Assembly: GCA_964370845.1 (NCBI GenBank)
Contig: CAYJLB010000052.1
Span: forward strand, 1-15,885
Direction of reading: 5' to 3'
DNA length: 15,885 nucleotides
From: CAYJLB01 sp964370845
GTDB lineage: Bacteria > Bacillota > Clostridia > Oscillospirales > Ruminococcaceae
A program made the translations under genes and the position numbers. Numbering within the stretch: position 1 is the first letter of the stretch; each line of letters begins with the position of its first letter. Below, one piece after another: positions 6,894-13,553 of this stretch. The notes below the pieces were generated by a model. The model saw nothing but the letters and a program-made list of their open reading frames with translations, was not told where the DNA came from and did not search any database.

Positions 6894-8036
6894 ATGAAAA
6901 AGAAAATTTTAAGCGCACTATTAGCTGCAACAATGGTATTCTCACTTGCTGGATGTACTAGCGAAGGCGGAGATGCTGAAGTTACAACTGCTCCAGCTGG
7001 AGAAGAAACTGAAGCTACTACTGAAGCAGAGGGTTCAGATGAAAATACTTTTGAACTTGCACTAATCACTGACGTTGGAACTATTGATGACAAATCTTTC
7101 AACCAAGGTTCTTGGGAAGGTCTTGCTCAATACGCAGAAGAAAATAATATCACTCATAAATACTATCAACCATCAGAAAAATCTGATGATGCTTACACTA
7201 CTTCAATCGACCTAGCTGTTGCTGGTGGTGCAAAAGTAATCGTTACTCCTGGTTTCTTATTCGAAGCTTCACTATACGATGCTCAAACTAAATATCCTGA
7301 TGTAAACTTCATTGGTATCGACGTTGCTCCTGGTAAAGACGGTACTTATGAAACTGCTGAAAACGTAATGCCGATCTTCTACGCTGAAGAACAAGCTGGT
7401 TACCTAGCTGGTTATGCTGCTGTAGTTGAAGGTTACAGAAGCCTAGGCTTTATGGGCGGTATCGCAGTTCCTGCGGTTGTTCGTTTCGGTTATGGATACA
7501 TTCAAGGTATTGACGCTGCTGCTAAAGATTTAGGTCTTGCTGCTGGCGACATTTCAATCAAATACACTTACTTAGGTGACTTCTCTGCAACTCCTGAAAA
7601 CCAAGCTAAAGCTGCTGCTTGGTACAACGAAGGCGTTGAAGTAATCTTTGCTTGTGCTGGTGGAGCAGGTAGCTCAGTTATGAAAGCTGCTGAAACTGCT
7701 GGAACAAAAGTTATCGGTGTTGACGTTGACCAATCTGCTGAATCTGCAACTGTTATCACTTCAGCTATGAAGAGCCTAAAAACTTCAGTTTACAACGCAA
7801 TCACTGCTTACTATGACGGAACTTTCGTTGGTGGAGCTAGCCAAGTTCTAGGTGCTGCTGATGATGGTATCGAACTTCCAATGTCTACTTCAACTTTCGA
7901 AGTATTCACTCAAGAAGATTACGACAGACTATACGCTGGTTTAGCTGACGGTTCAATCACTGTTCAAAATGACTCAGTAGGCGCAAGCGCTTCTGACGTT
8001 CCAGTTGAATTAGTTACAGTTGAAGTTATTAGCTAA
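6894..8036 (+). CDS. BMP/PnrA-family nucleoside-binding lipoprotein
   Basis: A 380-residue substrate-binding lipoprotein of an ABC importer, of the Bmp/PnrA/TmpC family that binds purine and other nucleosides. The signal peptide ends in LAGC (Cys21), and a Thr/Glu/Ala linker follows. Family landmarks are ALITDVGTIDDKSFNQ (55-70), FYAEEQAGYLAGY (162-174), a GGIAVPAVVRFGYGY stretch (188-202) and VIGVDVDQ (273-280). The start is ATG 6894 with GAAAGGA upstream; an earlier in-frame ATG at 6855 would put a charged extension before the signal peptide. Codon use is strongly biased (GCT, GGT, ACT, CTA and AAC/GAC/TAC) compared with its neighbours, which suggests high expression. The ATPase and permease genes are not in the window: a strong terminator follows at once. 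The exact ligand is inferred from the family and from deoC. Confidence 0.93.
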   Translation: MKKKILSALLAATMVFSLAGCTSEGGDAEVTTAPAGEETEATTEAEGSDENTFELALITDVGTIDDKSFNQGSWEGLAQYAEENNITHKYYQPSEKSDDAYTTSIDLAVAGGAKVIVTPGFLFEASLYDAQTKYPDVNFIGIDVAPGKDGTYETAENVMPIFYAEEQAGYLAGYAAVVEGYRSLGFMGGIAVPAVVRFGYGYIQGIDAAAKDLGLAAGDISIKYTYLGDFSATPENQAKAAAWYNEGVEVIFACAGGAGSSVMKAAETAGTKVIGVDVDQSAESATVITSAMKSLKTSVYNAITAYYDGTFVGGASQVLGAADDGIELPMSTSTFEVFTQEDYDRLYAGLADGSITVQNDSVGASASDVPVELVTVEVIS

Positions 8037-8066
8037 TTAAAAGTAGAACAAATATATAAATAATTG

Positions 8067-8104
8067 ACGTGGGGACAGAAATGTTCCCACGTTTTGTTTT
8101 TATT
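8067..8104 (+). terminator. Strong intrinsic terminator after the BMP gene
   Basis: ACGTGGGGACA (8067-8077) pairs with TGTTCCCACGT (8082-8092), an 11-bp stem with one G-T wobble closed by a GAAA tetraloop. A T-rich tract follows. This clearly ends the deoC-BMP unit. Confidence 0.93.
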
Positions 8105-8156
8105 TATATAAACCTTCCTATTTCGGCAAGAACAGAGCCCCTCCCTACAAAATACG

Positions 8157-8224
8157 ACCTCGCAGAAACAAAATTTTCCCATATTAGTAGTCCAGTGCGG
8201 GCAAGGATACAACGCCACGTTGCC
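8157..8224 (+). repeat. 68-bp palindromic repeat, copy A
   Basis: The element runs from ACCTCGCAGAAAC to CACGTTGCC. It matches copy B (8320-8387) at 65 of 68 positions by eye. The 3' part carries an imperfect CAACG-CCA-CGTTG palindrome. It lies between the BMP terminator and the URO-D gene with no coding function. Confidence 0.88.
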
Positions 8225-8319
8225 AGCATTTCTCATAATACCACTATAAATCCAGCAGAAAACTATCTTTAATAATTCATTTTACTAGTTTTTCATTTTA
8301 TTTGTCATATCAATCTGTA
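8225..8319. other. Spacer between repeat copies
   Basis: About 95 bp of AT-rich sequence between the two 68-bp repeats. No gene, promoter or RNA was recognised. Reading frames crossing this stretch are formed by the repeats and have no plausible start. Confidence 0.5.
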
Positions 8320-8387
8320 ACCTCGCAGAAACAAAATTTTCCCATATTAGTAGTCCAGTGCGGGCGAGGATGCAACGTCACGTTGCC
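8320..8387 (+). repeat. 68-bp palindromic repeat, copy B
   Basis: Same element as copy A. Two inverted pairs are visible: CCTCGC (8321-8326) with GCGAGG (8364-8369), and the near-complete palindrome GCAACGT-C-ACGTTGC (8372-8386). The element ends at the base before the -35 box of the next promoter. Its terminal sequence GGATGCAACGTCACGTTGC recurs in reverse orientation in the array at 15497-15760, apart from a base missing at one end of the middle copy. Confidence 0.9.
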
Positions 8388-8416
8388 TTGACATATTTAT
8401 GCTTATGTTGTATAAT
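8388..8416 (+). promoter_or_regulatory. Consensus sigma-A promoter of the URO-D/maf/rsmE operon
   Basis: TTGACA (8388-8393), a 17-bp spacer and TATAAT (8411-8416) match the sigma-A consensus exactly. The repeat copy B abuts the -35 hexamer with no gap. Transcription should start near 8423, giving a short leader to the ATG at 8444. Confidence 0.92.
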
Positions 8417-8443
8417 AATAAAAATTTTAAAAGGGGAATAGTT

Positions 8444-9493
8444 ATGACATCAAAAGAACGTGTGCGTGCTGCTTTATCCCATAAAAAAACAGATAGAGTT
8501 CCTGCTGCTTTTGAAGCTGTTGGACTTGTGCAAAAAAAATTGCTTAAGCATTTTAATTTTGACAATATGGAACAACTTTATAAAAAATTTGATATTGATA
8601 TACGATATGCAGACCCAATTTATATCGGTCCTCCACTTGAAAGAACTACCGACGAAAAAGGTCAGTTGGTTACTGAAAATTTGTGGGGATTTATGCAAAC
8701 TCACCACGTCACTGAGGTGGATAATTATGTAACTACAACTTATTTTCCTCTAGATGGAGTGGAAAGTCTTGAAGATTTGGCAAAATATACTTTTCCAAAT
8801 CCGGATTGGTTTGACTATTCAAATATCACAAAAGTGTGCGAAAAATTCCCTGATAAGGCTATTGTTATTGGTCACCCTGGACCTTTTCAAATGGTCACAA
8901 ATCTTATGCCAATGGAGCAATTTTTTATTCTTATGGTGGAAGATCCTGAGGTTGCAAAGGCTATTTTGGACGGAATGGTTAACTTTGAATTAGAATTTTA
9001 CAAACGTTGTTTTGAAGCTGGACAAGGAAAAGTTGACATTTTGCGTCCACATGATGATTATGGAACGCAGATTTCTCTACTTTTTAGTTTAGATATGTGG
9101 AAAGAATTTTTCATGGAAAATACTAAGAAATTAGTGGAATTGACACATGAATACAACGCATTTTATATGCAACATTCTTGTGGTGCAGTGGCAGAAATTA
9201 TTCCAGAATTGATTAAATGCAAGGTTGATGTTCTTGAACCTGTGCAAAAAGTTGTTGGGCTTGAACCTGAAATACTTGCGGAAAAATACACTGGGAAAAT
9301 TGCTTTTCATGGTGGAGTTGACACTCAATGGCTACTTCCTACAGGCACTCCCGACCAGGTAAAGGCAGAAACCGAAAAAATAATTTCCACTTTAAGTAAG
9401 AATGGTGGCTATATTTTAATGGCTAGTCAAAGCTTTGAAACTGACGTTCCTATTGAAAATATTGAGGCAGTTTACTCTGCTAAAAGGAATTAA
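8444..9493 (+). CDS. Uroporphyrinogen decarboxylase (URO-D) family protein, probable methyltransferase
   Basis: A 349-residue cytosolic protein starting at ATG 8444 with AAGGGG (8431-8436). The opening TSKERVRAALSHKKTDRVP is typical of the URO-D superfamily branch that includes corrinoid-dependent methyltransferases (MtaA/MtbA type) rather than haem-pathway HemE. Other landmarks are DDYGTQ (204-209), HSCG (244-247) and FHGGVD (288-293). HxC is the start of the zinc-thiol site in the methyltransferase branch. The expected later Cys near the C-terminus seems replaced by Ser in ASQSFETDVPIENI (327-340), so zinc binding and methyl transfer are uncertain. It is the first gene of an operon with maf 18 bp downstream and then rsmE. 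No corrinoid protein or activase gene is nearby, so the substrate is unknown. Confidence 0.85.
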   Translation: MTSKERVRAALSHKKTDRVPAAFEAVGLVQKKLLKHFNFDNMEQLYKKFDIDIRYADPIYIGPPLERTTDEKGQLVTENLWGFMQTHHVTEVDNYVTTTYFPLDGVESLEDLAKYTFPNPDWFDYSNITKVCEKFPDKAIVIGHPGPFQMVTNLMPMEQFFILMVEDPEVAKAILDGMVNFELEFYKRCFEAGQGKVDILRPHDDYGTQISLLFSLDMWKEFFMENTKKLVELTHEYNAFYMQHSCGAVAEIIPELIKCKVDVLEPVQKVVGLEPEILAEKYTGKIAFHGGVDTQWLLPTGTPDQVKAETEKIISTLSKNGGYILMASQSFETDVPIENIEAVYSAKRN

Positions 9494-9511
9494 TAAAAAT
9501 TGGAGAGAATT

Positions 9512-10087
9512 ATGTTAGATAAAAAAATTATTTTAGCTTCCGCTTCACCTCGAAGACAGGAACTTATGAAAATTATTACCGAAAATTTTGATATAATCCC
9601 AGCAAATGTAGACGAAAGCATAGATGAGAATTTGAAACTTTCTCCTGAGGAAATTGCTACAAATTTGGCTGTGAAAAAAGCTTTTTCTATTGATGAAAAT
9701 GAAAAAATTGTCATAGGCTGTGACACAATTGTAGCATTAAATGGGAAAATTTTAGGAAAACCCGTTAACAGAAATGAAGCCTTTGCAATGTTATCCGCCC
9801 TATCGGGAAAAGTGCATTTTGTTATCACAGGAGTTTGCCTTAAATGCGGAAAAAAATCATTGTCTTTCACTGAAAGCACAAAAGTTACTTTTTATGAGCT
9901 AAGTGAGGAAGAAATTCATTCCTACTTAAATAGAAATGAGTATAAAGATAAAGCTGGAAGCTACGGAATACAAGGGTTTGGCAGTTTATTTGTGAAAGAA
10001 ATATGCGGTGATTATTTTAATGTTGTTGGACTTCCTGTTGGGAAATTAAATAAAAAATTAGCTGCATTTACAAGATTTATTAATTAA
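9512..10087 (+). CDS. maf: Maf family nucleoside triphosphate pyrophosphatase
   Basis: A 191-residue cytosolic enzyme of normal family length that hydrolyses nucleoside triphosphates (dTTP/UTP or modified nucleotides) to monophosphate and pyrophosphate. Motifs are LASASPRRQEL (8-18), the catalytic Asp71 in IGCDT, GKILGKP with Lys83, and DKAGSYGIQGFGSLFV (146-161) where other members usually have DKAGAYGIQG. The start is ATG 9512 with GGAGAG (9502-9507); a TTG at 9500 would overlap this site. It sits 18 bp after the URO-D gene and 10 bp before rsmE, so the three are one operon. Which nucleotide it prefers cannot be told safely from the sequence. Confidence 0.94.
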   Translation: MLDKKIILASASPRRQELMKIITENFDIIPANVDESIDENLKLSPEEIATNLAVKKAFSIDENEKIVIGCDTIVALNGKILGKPVNRNEAFAMLSALSGKVHFVITGVCLKCGKKSLSFTESTKVTFYELSEEEIHSYLNRNEYKDKAGSYGIQGFGSLFVKEICGDYFNVVGLPVGKLNKKLAAFTRFIN

Positions 10088-10097
10088 GGAGGAAAAA

Positions 10098-10832
10098 ATG
10101 CCACGTTTTTTTATTGAAAATTTGAATAGTATTGATACTTTTGGAAATATTACTATAGGCGGTGATGAGGCGAAGCATATTGCTAAGGTTTTGCGAATGA
10201 AAATTGGGGAAGAAATCGTGATTTGCGACAAAATGGGAAGTGATTATTTATGCAAAATAGATAGTGTTTCCAGCGAGGTTGTTTGCAAAATCATTGAAAA
10301 AGTTCCCACTAAAACTGAGCCGAATGTAAATCTTACAGTGTATCAAGCTGTGCCTAAACTTGATAAATTAGACCTTATTATACAAAAAAGTGTGGAACTT
10401 GGGGCGACTACGATTGTTCCTTTTTTGTCGAAAAGATGTGTTTCAAGACCTGACGAAAAATCCGCTTTTAAAAAAGTTGAAAGGTGGAATAAAATTGCTC
10501 TTGAGGCTGCAAAACAGTCGGGGAGGGGAATTATTCCTACCGTTACGCCAATTATTTCTATGGAAAAGGCTGTTGAAAAAACTTTTGCTGAAAATGATAT
10601 TACTTTGATTTGTTATGAAGATGGCGGAGAAAACTTTGCTAAAGTTGGATTGGCTGAGGGGCAAAATATTGGCTTGTTTATTGGCTCTGAGGGTGGATTT
10701 GAACTTTCCGAAGTTGAGAAAGTTACCCAAAATGCAGGAGTGAAAATCGGAATGGGTGAAAGGATTTTACGTTGTGAAACCGCTGTCATATCCTCCATTT
10801 CGATTATAATGCATTTAACAGGAAATATGTAA
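10098..10832 (+). CDS. rsmE: 16S rRNA (uracil-1498-N3)-methyltransferase
   Basis: A 244-residue SPOUT-class enzyme that methylates U1498 of 16S rRNA using S-adenosylmethionine. It has the N-terminal PUA-like part with HIAKVLRM (27-34), the middle QKSVELGATTIVPFLSKR (96-113), then the trefoil-knot motifs LFIGSEGGF (193-201) and MGERILRCETAV (219-230). Length is typical. The ribosome-binding sequence AAGGAGG follows the maf stop codon directly, and the ATG comes 10 bp after that stop. It is the last gene of the operon. No clear terminator follows; the promoter of the next gene begins about 20 bp downstream. Confidence 0.96.
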   Translation: MPRFFIENLNSIDTFGNITIGGDEAKHIAKVLRMKIGEEIVICDKMGSDYLCKIDSVSSEVVCKIIEKVPTKTEPNVNLTVYQAVPKLDKLDLIIQKSVELGATTIVPFLSKRCVSRPDEKSAFKKVERWNKIALEAAKQSGRGIIPTVTPIISMEKAVEKTFAENDITLICYEDGGENFAKVGLAEGQNIGLFIGSEGGFELSEVEKVTQNAGVKIGMGERILRCETAVISSISIIMHLTGNM

Positions 10833-10851
10833 AAAATTTGCAAAAATTGTA

Positions 10852-10880
10852 TTGATATTTTAGAAATTATGTGTTATACT
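10852..10880 (+). promoter_or_regulatory. Promoter of the Cys/Asp-rich membrane protein gene
   Basis: TTGATA (10852-10857), a 17-bp spacer and TATACT (10875-10880), with an extended -10 TG at 10872-10873. A good AAAGGAG site (10896-10902) precedes the ATG at 10912. The gene should be transcribed on its own and well. Confidence 0.8.
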
Positions 10881-10911
10881 ATAAATAATTTAAAAAAAGG
10901 AGTGTTTTACT

Positions 10912-11172
10912 ATGAAAACTGGTATTGCTATTGTTATTGCTATTTTAGCGGTTGCTGCAGGTGCACTAGGTGCTATTTATTATTTAAATAAAAAGAAAGA
11001 GTGCTGTTGCGAAGAAGAAGATTATGATTATGACTTCGATTATGAAGACGATTGTGATTGCGATGAAGACTGTGACGACGAAGAATGTGGATGCGGATGT
11101 GGCTGTTCTACTGAAGAAGATGAAGAAGAAGCTCCAAAAGACATTTATGGTTCAGTTTCAGCTGGATTCTAA
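10912..11172 (+). CDS. Small membrane protein with Cys/Asp/Glu-rich tail
   Basis: An 86-residue protein. Residues 3-24 form one hydrophobic helix (Ala/Ile/Gly-rich, then YYLNKKK), so it is anchored in the membrane; the positive KKK after the helix favours a cytoplasmic tail with the N-terminus outside (inference). Residues 30-73 contain ten cysteines (31, 32, 33, 48, 50, 54, 59, 61, 63, 65) and about 25 Asp/Glu, ending in ECGCGCGC then an acidic run. I do not recognise a family. The composition suggests binding of soft or divalent metal ions or a redox role, but nothing shows which. It has its own promoter, ribosome binding site and terminator, so it is very likely a real gene. The end, DIYGSVSAGF, is less acidic. 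Confidence 0.85.
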   Translation: MKTGIAIVIAILAVAAGALGAIYYLNKKKECCCEEEDYDYDFDYEDDCDCDEDCDDEECGCGCGCSTEEDEEEAPKDIYGSVSAGF

Positions 11173-11186
11173 TTTTATAACAAGAG

Positions 11187-11229
11187 ATTTCACCTATTGA
11201 AGTGTGCTTTAGTAGGTGAAATTTTTTAT
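11187..11229 (+). terminator. Intrinsic terminator after the small membrane protein
   Basis: ATTTCACCTA (11187-11196) pairs perfectly with TAGGTGAAAT (11213-11222), followed by a T-rich tract. It ends the single-gene plus-strand unit. Confidence 0.9.
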
Positions 11230-11255
11230 TTTTCAAAAAAATATATTTATAACAG

Positions 11256-11296
11256 AAAAACAGTGATGAAGCTAATTTAGTTCCATCACTGTTTTT
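11256..11296. terminator. Bidirectional terminator between converging units
   Basis: AAAAACAGTGATG (11256-11268) pairs with CATCACTGTTTTT (11284-11296), a perfect 13-bp stem with A-run and T-run on opposite sides. It can act on both strands and is best placed to end the minus-strand SASP transcript that converges on the unit above. Confidence 0.9.
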
Positions 11297-11379
11297 ATTT
11301 TGGAAAATTAGTGGTAAAAAAACATAGTTTCTTTTTTAATAATCCAAGTTTATAAATTTAAATTATAAGAGATATTTGA

Positions 11380-11559
11380 CTATTTCTCAGCGTATTGTTC
11401 AATCATTTTCTTAACCATTTGTCCGCCGATTGAGCCAGCTTGTTTTGAAGTTAAGTCGCCATTATAACCTTGTTTTAGGTTAACGCCTACTTCATTTGCA
11501 GATTCCATTTTCATTTGGTTTAATTTTTCTTTCGCTTGTGATGAATAATTTGTTTTCAT
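11380..11559 (-). CDS. Alpha/beta-type small acid-soluble spore protein
   Basis: A 59-residue DNA-binding protein that coats the chromosome in dormant spores, protects it from UV and chemicals, and is degraded at germination by the GPR protease. The family core is clear: ANEVGVNLKQGYNGDLTSKQ (21-40), then AGSIGGQMVKKM (41-52). The GPR cleavage region reads MESANE, with Ser after the scissile Glu19 where Ile, Val or Phe is usual. An in-frame ATG four codons earlier (11571) abuts the ribosome-binding sequence too closely, whereas ATG 11559 lies about 12 nt from AAAGGA, as in other genes here. No convincing sigma-G promoter was found by eye. Its presence marks the organism as a spore former. Confidence 0.95.
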   Translation of the reverse strand: MKTNYSSQAKEKLNQMKMESANEVGVNLKQGYNGDLTSKQAGSIGGQMVKKMIEQYAEK

Positions 11560-11581
11560 TTTAAAATCCATTCCTTTCTTA

Positions 11582-11683
11582 ATTTTGTGCGACTTTTTTA
11601 CATTAGTTTAAGAGTAAAAAAGTTTCGCCTATCATATTTGGCGAAAAGCACAAAATGACGTTTGAAACTTTGTTTCAAACTAA
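11582..11683 (-). terminator. Nested inverted repeats, including a minus-strand terminator
   Basis: On the minus strand TTTCGCC/GGCGAAA (11646-11640 with 11629-11623) is followed by C and six T, a fair intrinsic terminator for the thrE-like operon. Around it are the perfect palindrome GTTTGAAAC-TTT-GTTTCAAAC (11660-11680), the inverted pair ATTTTGTGC/GCACAAAAT (11582-11590, 11648-11656) and TTAGTTT/AAACTAA (11603-11609, 11677-11683). The last two pairs cannot all form together, so alternative folds are possible. It lies just upstream of the SASP gene. Confidence 0.65.
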
Positions 11684-11777
11684 ACTCTTTTAATAAATTA
11701 TTTGGGGTTTGCATTAGTATTATATCTCCCTTATTTATTTTTATTAAAGGTAAATTCTTCTTGCTTTGTATAAATTT

Positions 11778-12314
11778 TTAATAATCTTTTTTTTCTTTTT
11801 TTAATTTCTTTAATCTTTTAATTCGCTCTCTCCTTTTTTTATTTGTTGGAGCTGTTTTCTTAATTTTCTTATGCAAATTTTTAAAACTTATTTGAATTTT
11901 AATTAAAGAGGATACAATTAGAATTCCCATAGCTAAAGAAGAAGCAATTGTAACTGCACGCAAAACCATATCAAGTGATTCTTGTCTTTGATTTGTAACT
12001 AAATACTCCATAGAATAGTACATCAATGAGCCAGGAACTAAAGGTATTATGGAGGGAACTAAAAACACTGTTGCCGGAGCTTTTAAAATTCTCGCCATCA
12101 TTTCAGCATAAAGAGCAGTTGCGATTGTTGCTAAAAAATAAGCAGCAAATTCGTTTCCTAAAAATAATGTGCAGATAATATAACCACTTTGACTTACAGC
12201 GCCACCAATCCCAGCAAAAAAAGACTTTTTAATCCTTATGTTAAAAATTATAGCAAAACAAAATGAGCCTATAAAAGAATATAGTATCTCAAGAAAATAT
12301 GTGAAATTCGTCAT
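11778..12314 (-). CDS. Threonine/serine exporter small subunit (ThrE_2/YjjB-like)
   Basis: A 178-residue membrane protein with about four or five hydrophobic segments over residues 1-140. The stretch LKAPATVFLVPSIIPLVPGSLMYYSM (78-103; PATVFLVPSIIPLVPG is the core) is the hallmark of the YjjB/DUF3815 half of split ThrE exporters, which move threonine, serine or small acids across the membrane. The C-terminus is a very basic tail of Lys and Arg (145-176), longer than I would expect for the family. It lies 12 bp after the YjjP-like gene, with AAAGGCGGG overlapping that gene's stop codon, so the pair is translated from one message and should form one transporter. Confidence 0.9.
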   Translation of the reverse strand: MTNFTYFLEILYSFIGSFCFAIIFNIRIKKSFFAGIGGAVSQSGYIICTLFLGNEFAAYFLATIATALYAEMMARILKAPATVFLVPSIIPLVPGSLMYYSMEYLVTNQRQESLDMVLRAVTIASSLAMGILIVSSLIKIQISFKNLHKKIKKTAPTNKKRRERIKRLKKLKKEKKDY

Positions 12315-12326
12315 TTAAACCCGCCT

Positions 12327-13100
12327 TTACACCTGAATAATACTTTCGTTCACGCCAAATAAATAAAGGGCAAACATTACACCAATTGCTATACCTATTG
12401 CGACTAAAACCGCTTCAATTAGCTGTTGTACACCAGCCATTAAGTCGCCTGTGATAAAATCCCGCATTGCTTTTGTTAGAATTATTCCCGGAACTAAAAG
12501 CATAATTGTGCCTATTATAATTTTATCAGTTTGTGCTCCAATACCTAAGTTTACAGCTAAAACTGCTAGAGAGGTGCTGGTAAAACTACAAATTATGTTG
12601 ATAAAAACAGTGTTGGTATCAAGTTTTAGTAAAAAATCAAGTTGGAACTTTATTATTAGACCGATAAAACCCGCCACCAGAGCGTCCTGCCAATTTCCTT
12701 GGAAGAACAAAGAGAAAATTCCTGCGCCTAAAAAATGCATTACATAAGACAGAAAAAGACTATAATGTTTTGCATTTTCAATTTCTTGAATTTTTCCCTT
12801 AACCTCGTAATATTTTGGTGTGTTTGCACAGATATATCGGGACAAATCGTTTAATCTGTCAACTTTTCCAAGGTCGGTTTCACTAGGGAAAATTCTTTTT
12901 GATATAGTTTGGAATTCTTCACCGTCAATAGAAACGGTGACAACAATTAAATTTGGAATGGCATAAGCGTCAACATTTTTTGCGCCGTACGCCTTACAAA
13001 TTCTATAAATTGAATTTTCAACACGATAAACTTCTGCTCCACTTTCTAGCATTAAAAAGCCAATGGACACAGCTACGTTGATAAGTTCTTTGCAGTTCAA
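12327..13100 (-). CDS. Threonine/serine exporter large subunit (ThrE_1/YjjP-like)
   Basis: A 257-residue protein of the DUF1212/YjjP family, the partner of the YjjB-like protein downstream. The N-terminal soluble part has MLESGAEVYRVENSI (about 17-31) and LIVVTVSIDGE, as in the family; four to five membrane segments follow from about residue 115, with LLVPGIILTKAMRDFITGDL near the end. I chose a TTG start at 13100 because AAAGGAG lies nine bases upstream (13116-13110) and the length then fits the family. The frame also has an ATG at 13157, but it has no ribosome binding site and adds a 19-residue basic extension. The substrate (threonine, serine or a related compound) is inferred from the family only. 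Confidence 0.9.
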   Translation of the reverse strand: MNCKELINVAVSIGFLMLESGAEVYRVENSIYRICKAYGAKNVDAYAIPNLIVVTVSIDGEEFQTISKRIFPSETDLGKVDRLNDLSRYICANTPKYYEVKGKIQEIENAKHYSLFLSYVMHFLGAGIFSLFFQGNWQDALVAGFIGLIIKFQLDFLLKLDTNTVFINIICSFTSTSLAVLAVNLGIGAQTDKIIIGTIMLLVPGIILTKAMRDFITGDLMAGVQQLIEAVLVAIGIAIGVMFALYLFGVNESIIQV

Positions 13101-13200
13101 TTTAATACGCTCCTTTTGTTTGTATATTTTTGGTTGTTTTAGTTTTAGAAAAGGCATTTAATTCATAATTATTTCACTAATGTAAAGGGATAAAGATAAA
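13101..13200 (-). other. Upstream region of the exporter operon
   Basis: The leader of the minus-strand exporter pair. A possible weak promoter on the minus strand begins with TTTACA (13181-13176) followed by AT-rich sequence, but no clear -10 box at the correct spacing was found. No RNA gene was recognised. Confidence 0.3.
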
Positions 13201-13278
13201 AGTTTCGGTCAAGCATTTTTAAAGGCTTGCGGGGTGGAGGGGCAGAGCCATTCCTCGCTTTCCTCAGAAAGCGAAACT
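13198..13278 (+). repeat. Multi-hairpin repeat element, full copy
   Basis: The first 51 bases match the window's right edge (15835-15885) at all but about four positions. The ends AGTTTCG (13201-13207) and CGAAACT (13272-13278) are inverted complements. Inside lie CAAGC/GCTTG (13210-13214, 13225-13229), GAGG/CCTC (13237-13240, 13253-13256) enclosing GGC-AGA-GCC, and CGCTTT/AAAGCG (13256-13261, 13268-13273). The last pair competes in part with the terminal helix. It sits between two divergent genes and carries no coding frame. It could be a dispersed palindromic element or a structured RNA. Confidence 0.8.
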
Positions 13279-13508
13279 CTCGAGTAATAAGTTTGAAGTC
13301 GAAAAAAGTTAAGTAAAGAAGCTATTGCTATGACTTTCGCAAAATATATTTATAGTAAATAAGCCTCCAAACACAAAATTTTAATGACGTAAAAGTAGAC
13401 ATATATTTTTGCAAAAGTTAATTTTAGTAATATTTTTATTGTGAAATAAAAATATTACGGTCGGTCTTAGGTTTATATAAATAATACTTCAAACTTTTTG
13501 TTTTACCC
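13279..13508. other. Intergenic region between the divergent units
   Basis: About 230 bp of AT-rich sequence with no credible gene. Its main feature is a perfect 13-bp hairpin, TAATATTTTTATT/AATAAAAATATTA (13428-13440, 13445-13457), closed by a GTGA tetraloop. GCAAAATATAT (13339-13349) and ATATATTTTTGC (about 13401-13412) form an imperfect inverted pair. No T-run follows the hairpin on the plus strand, so it is not an obvious terminator. Confidence 0.55.
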
Positions 13509-13537
13509 TTGATTTTTTATTTCAATTAAGATATAAT
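13509..13537 (+). promoter_or_regulatory. Promoter of the ABC-F gene
   Basis: TTGATT (13509-13514), a 17-bp spacer and TATAAT (13532-13537). The expected start is near 13544, leaving a leader of about 60 nt that contains the hairpin at 13554-13586. Confidence 0.8.
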
Positions 13538-13553
13538 AAAAAAGTGTACGCAA

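Noticed and set aside
8033..8272. Two opposing frames over the BMP terminator and repeat copy A
   Set aside because: They cross a strong terminator and a repeat, have no ribosome binding site and show no family resemblance.
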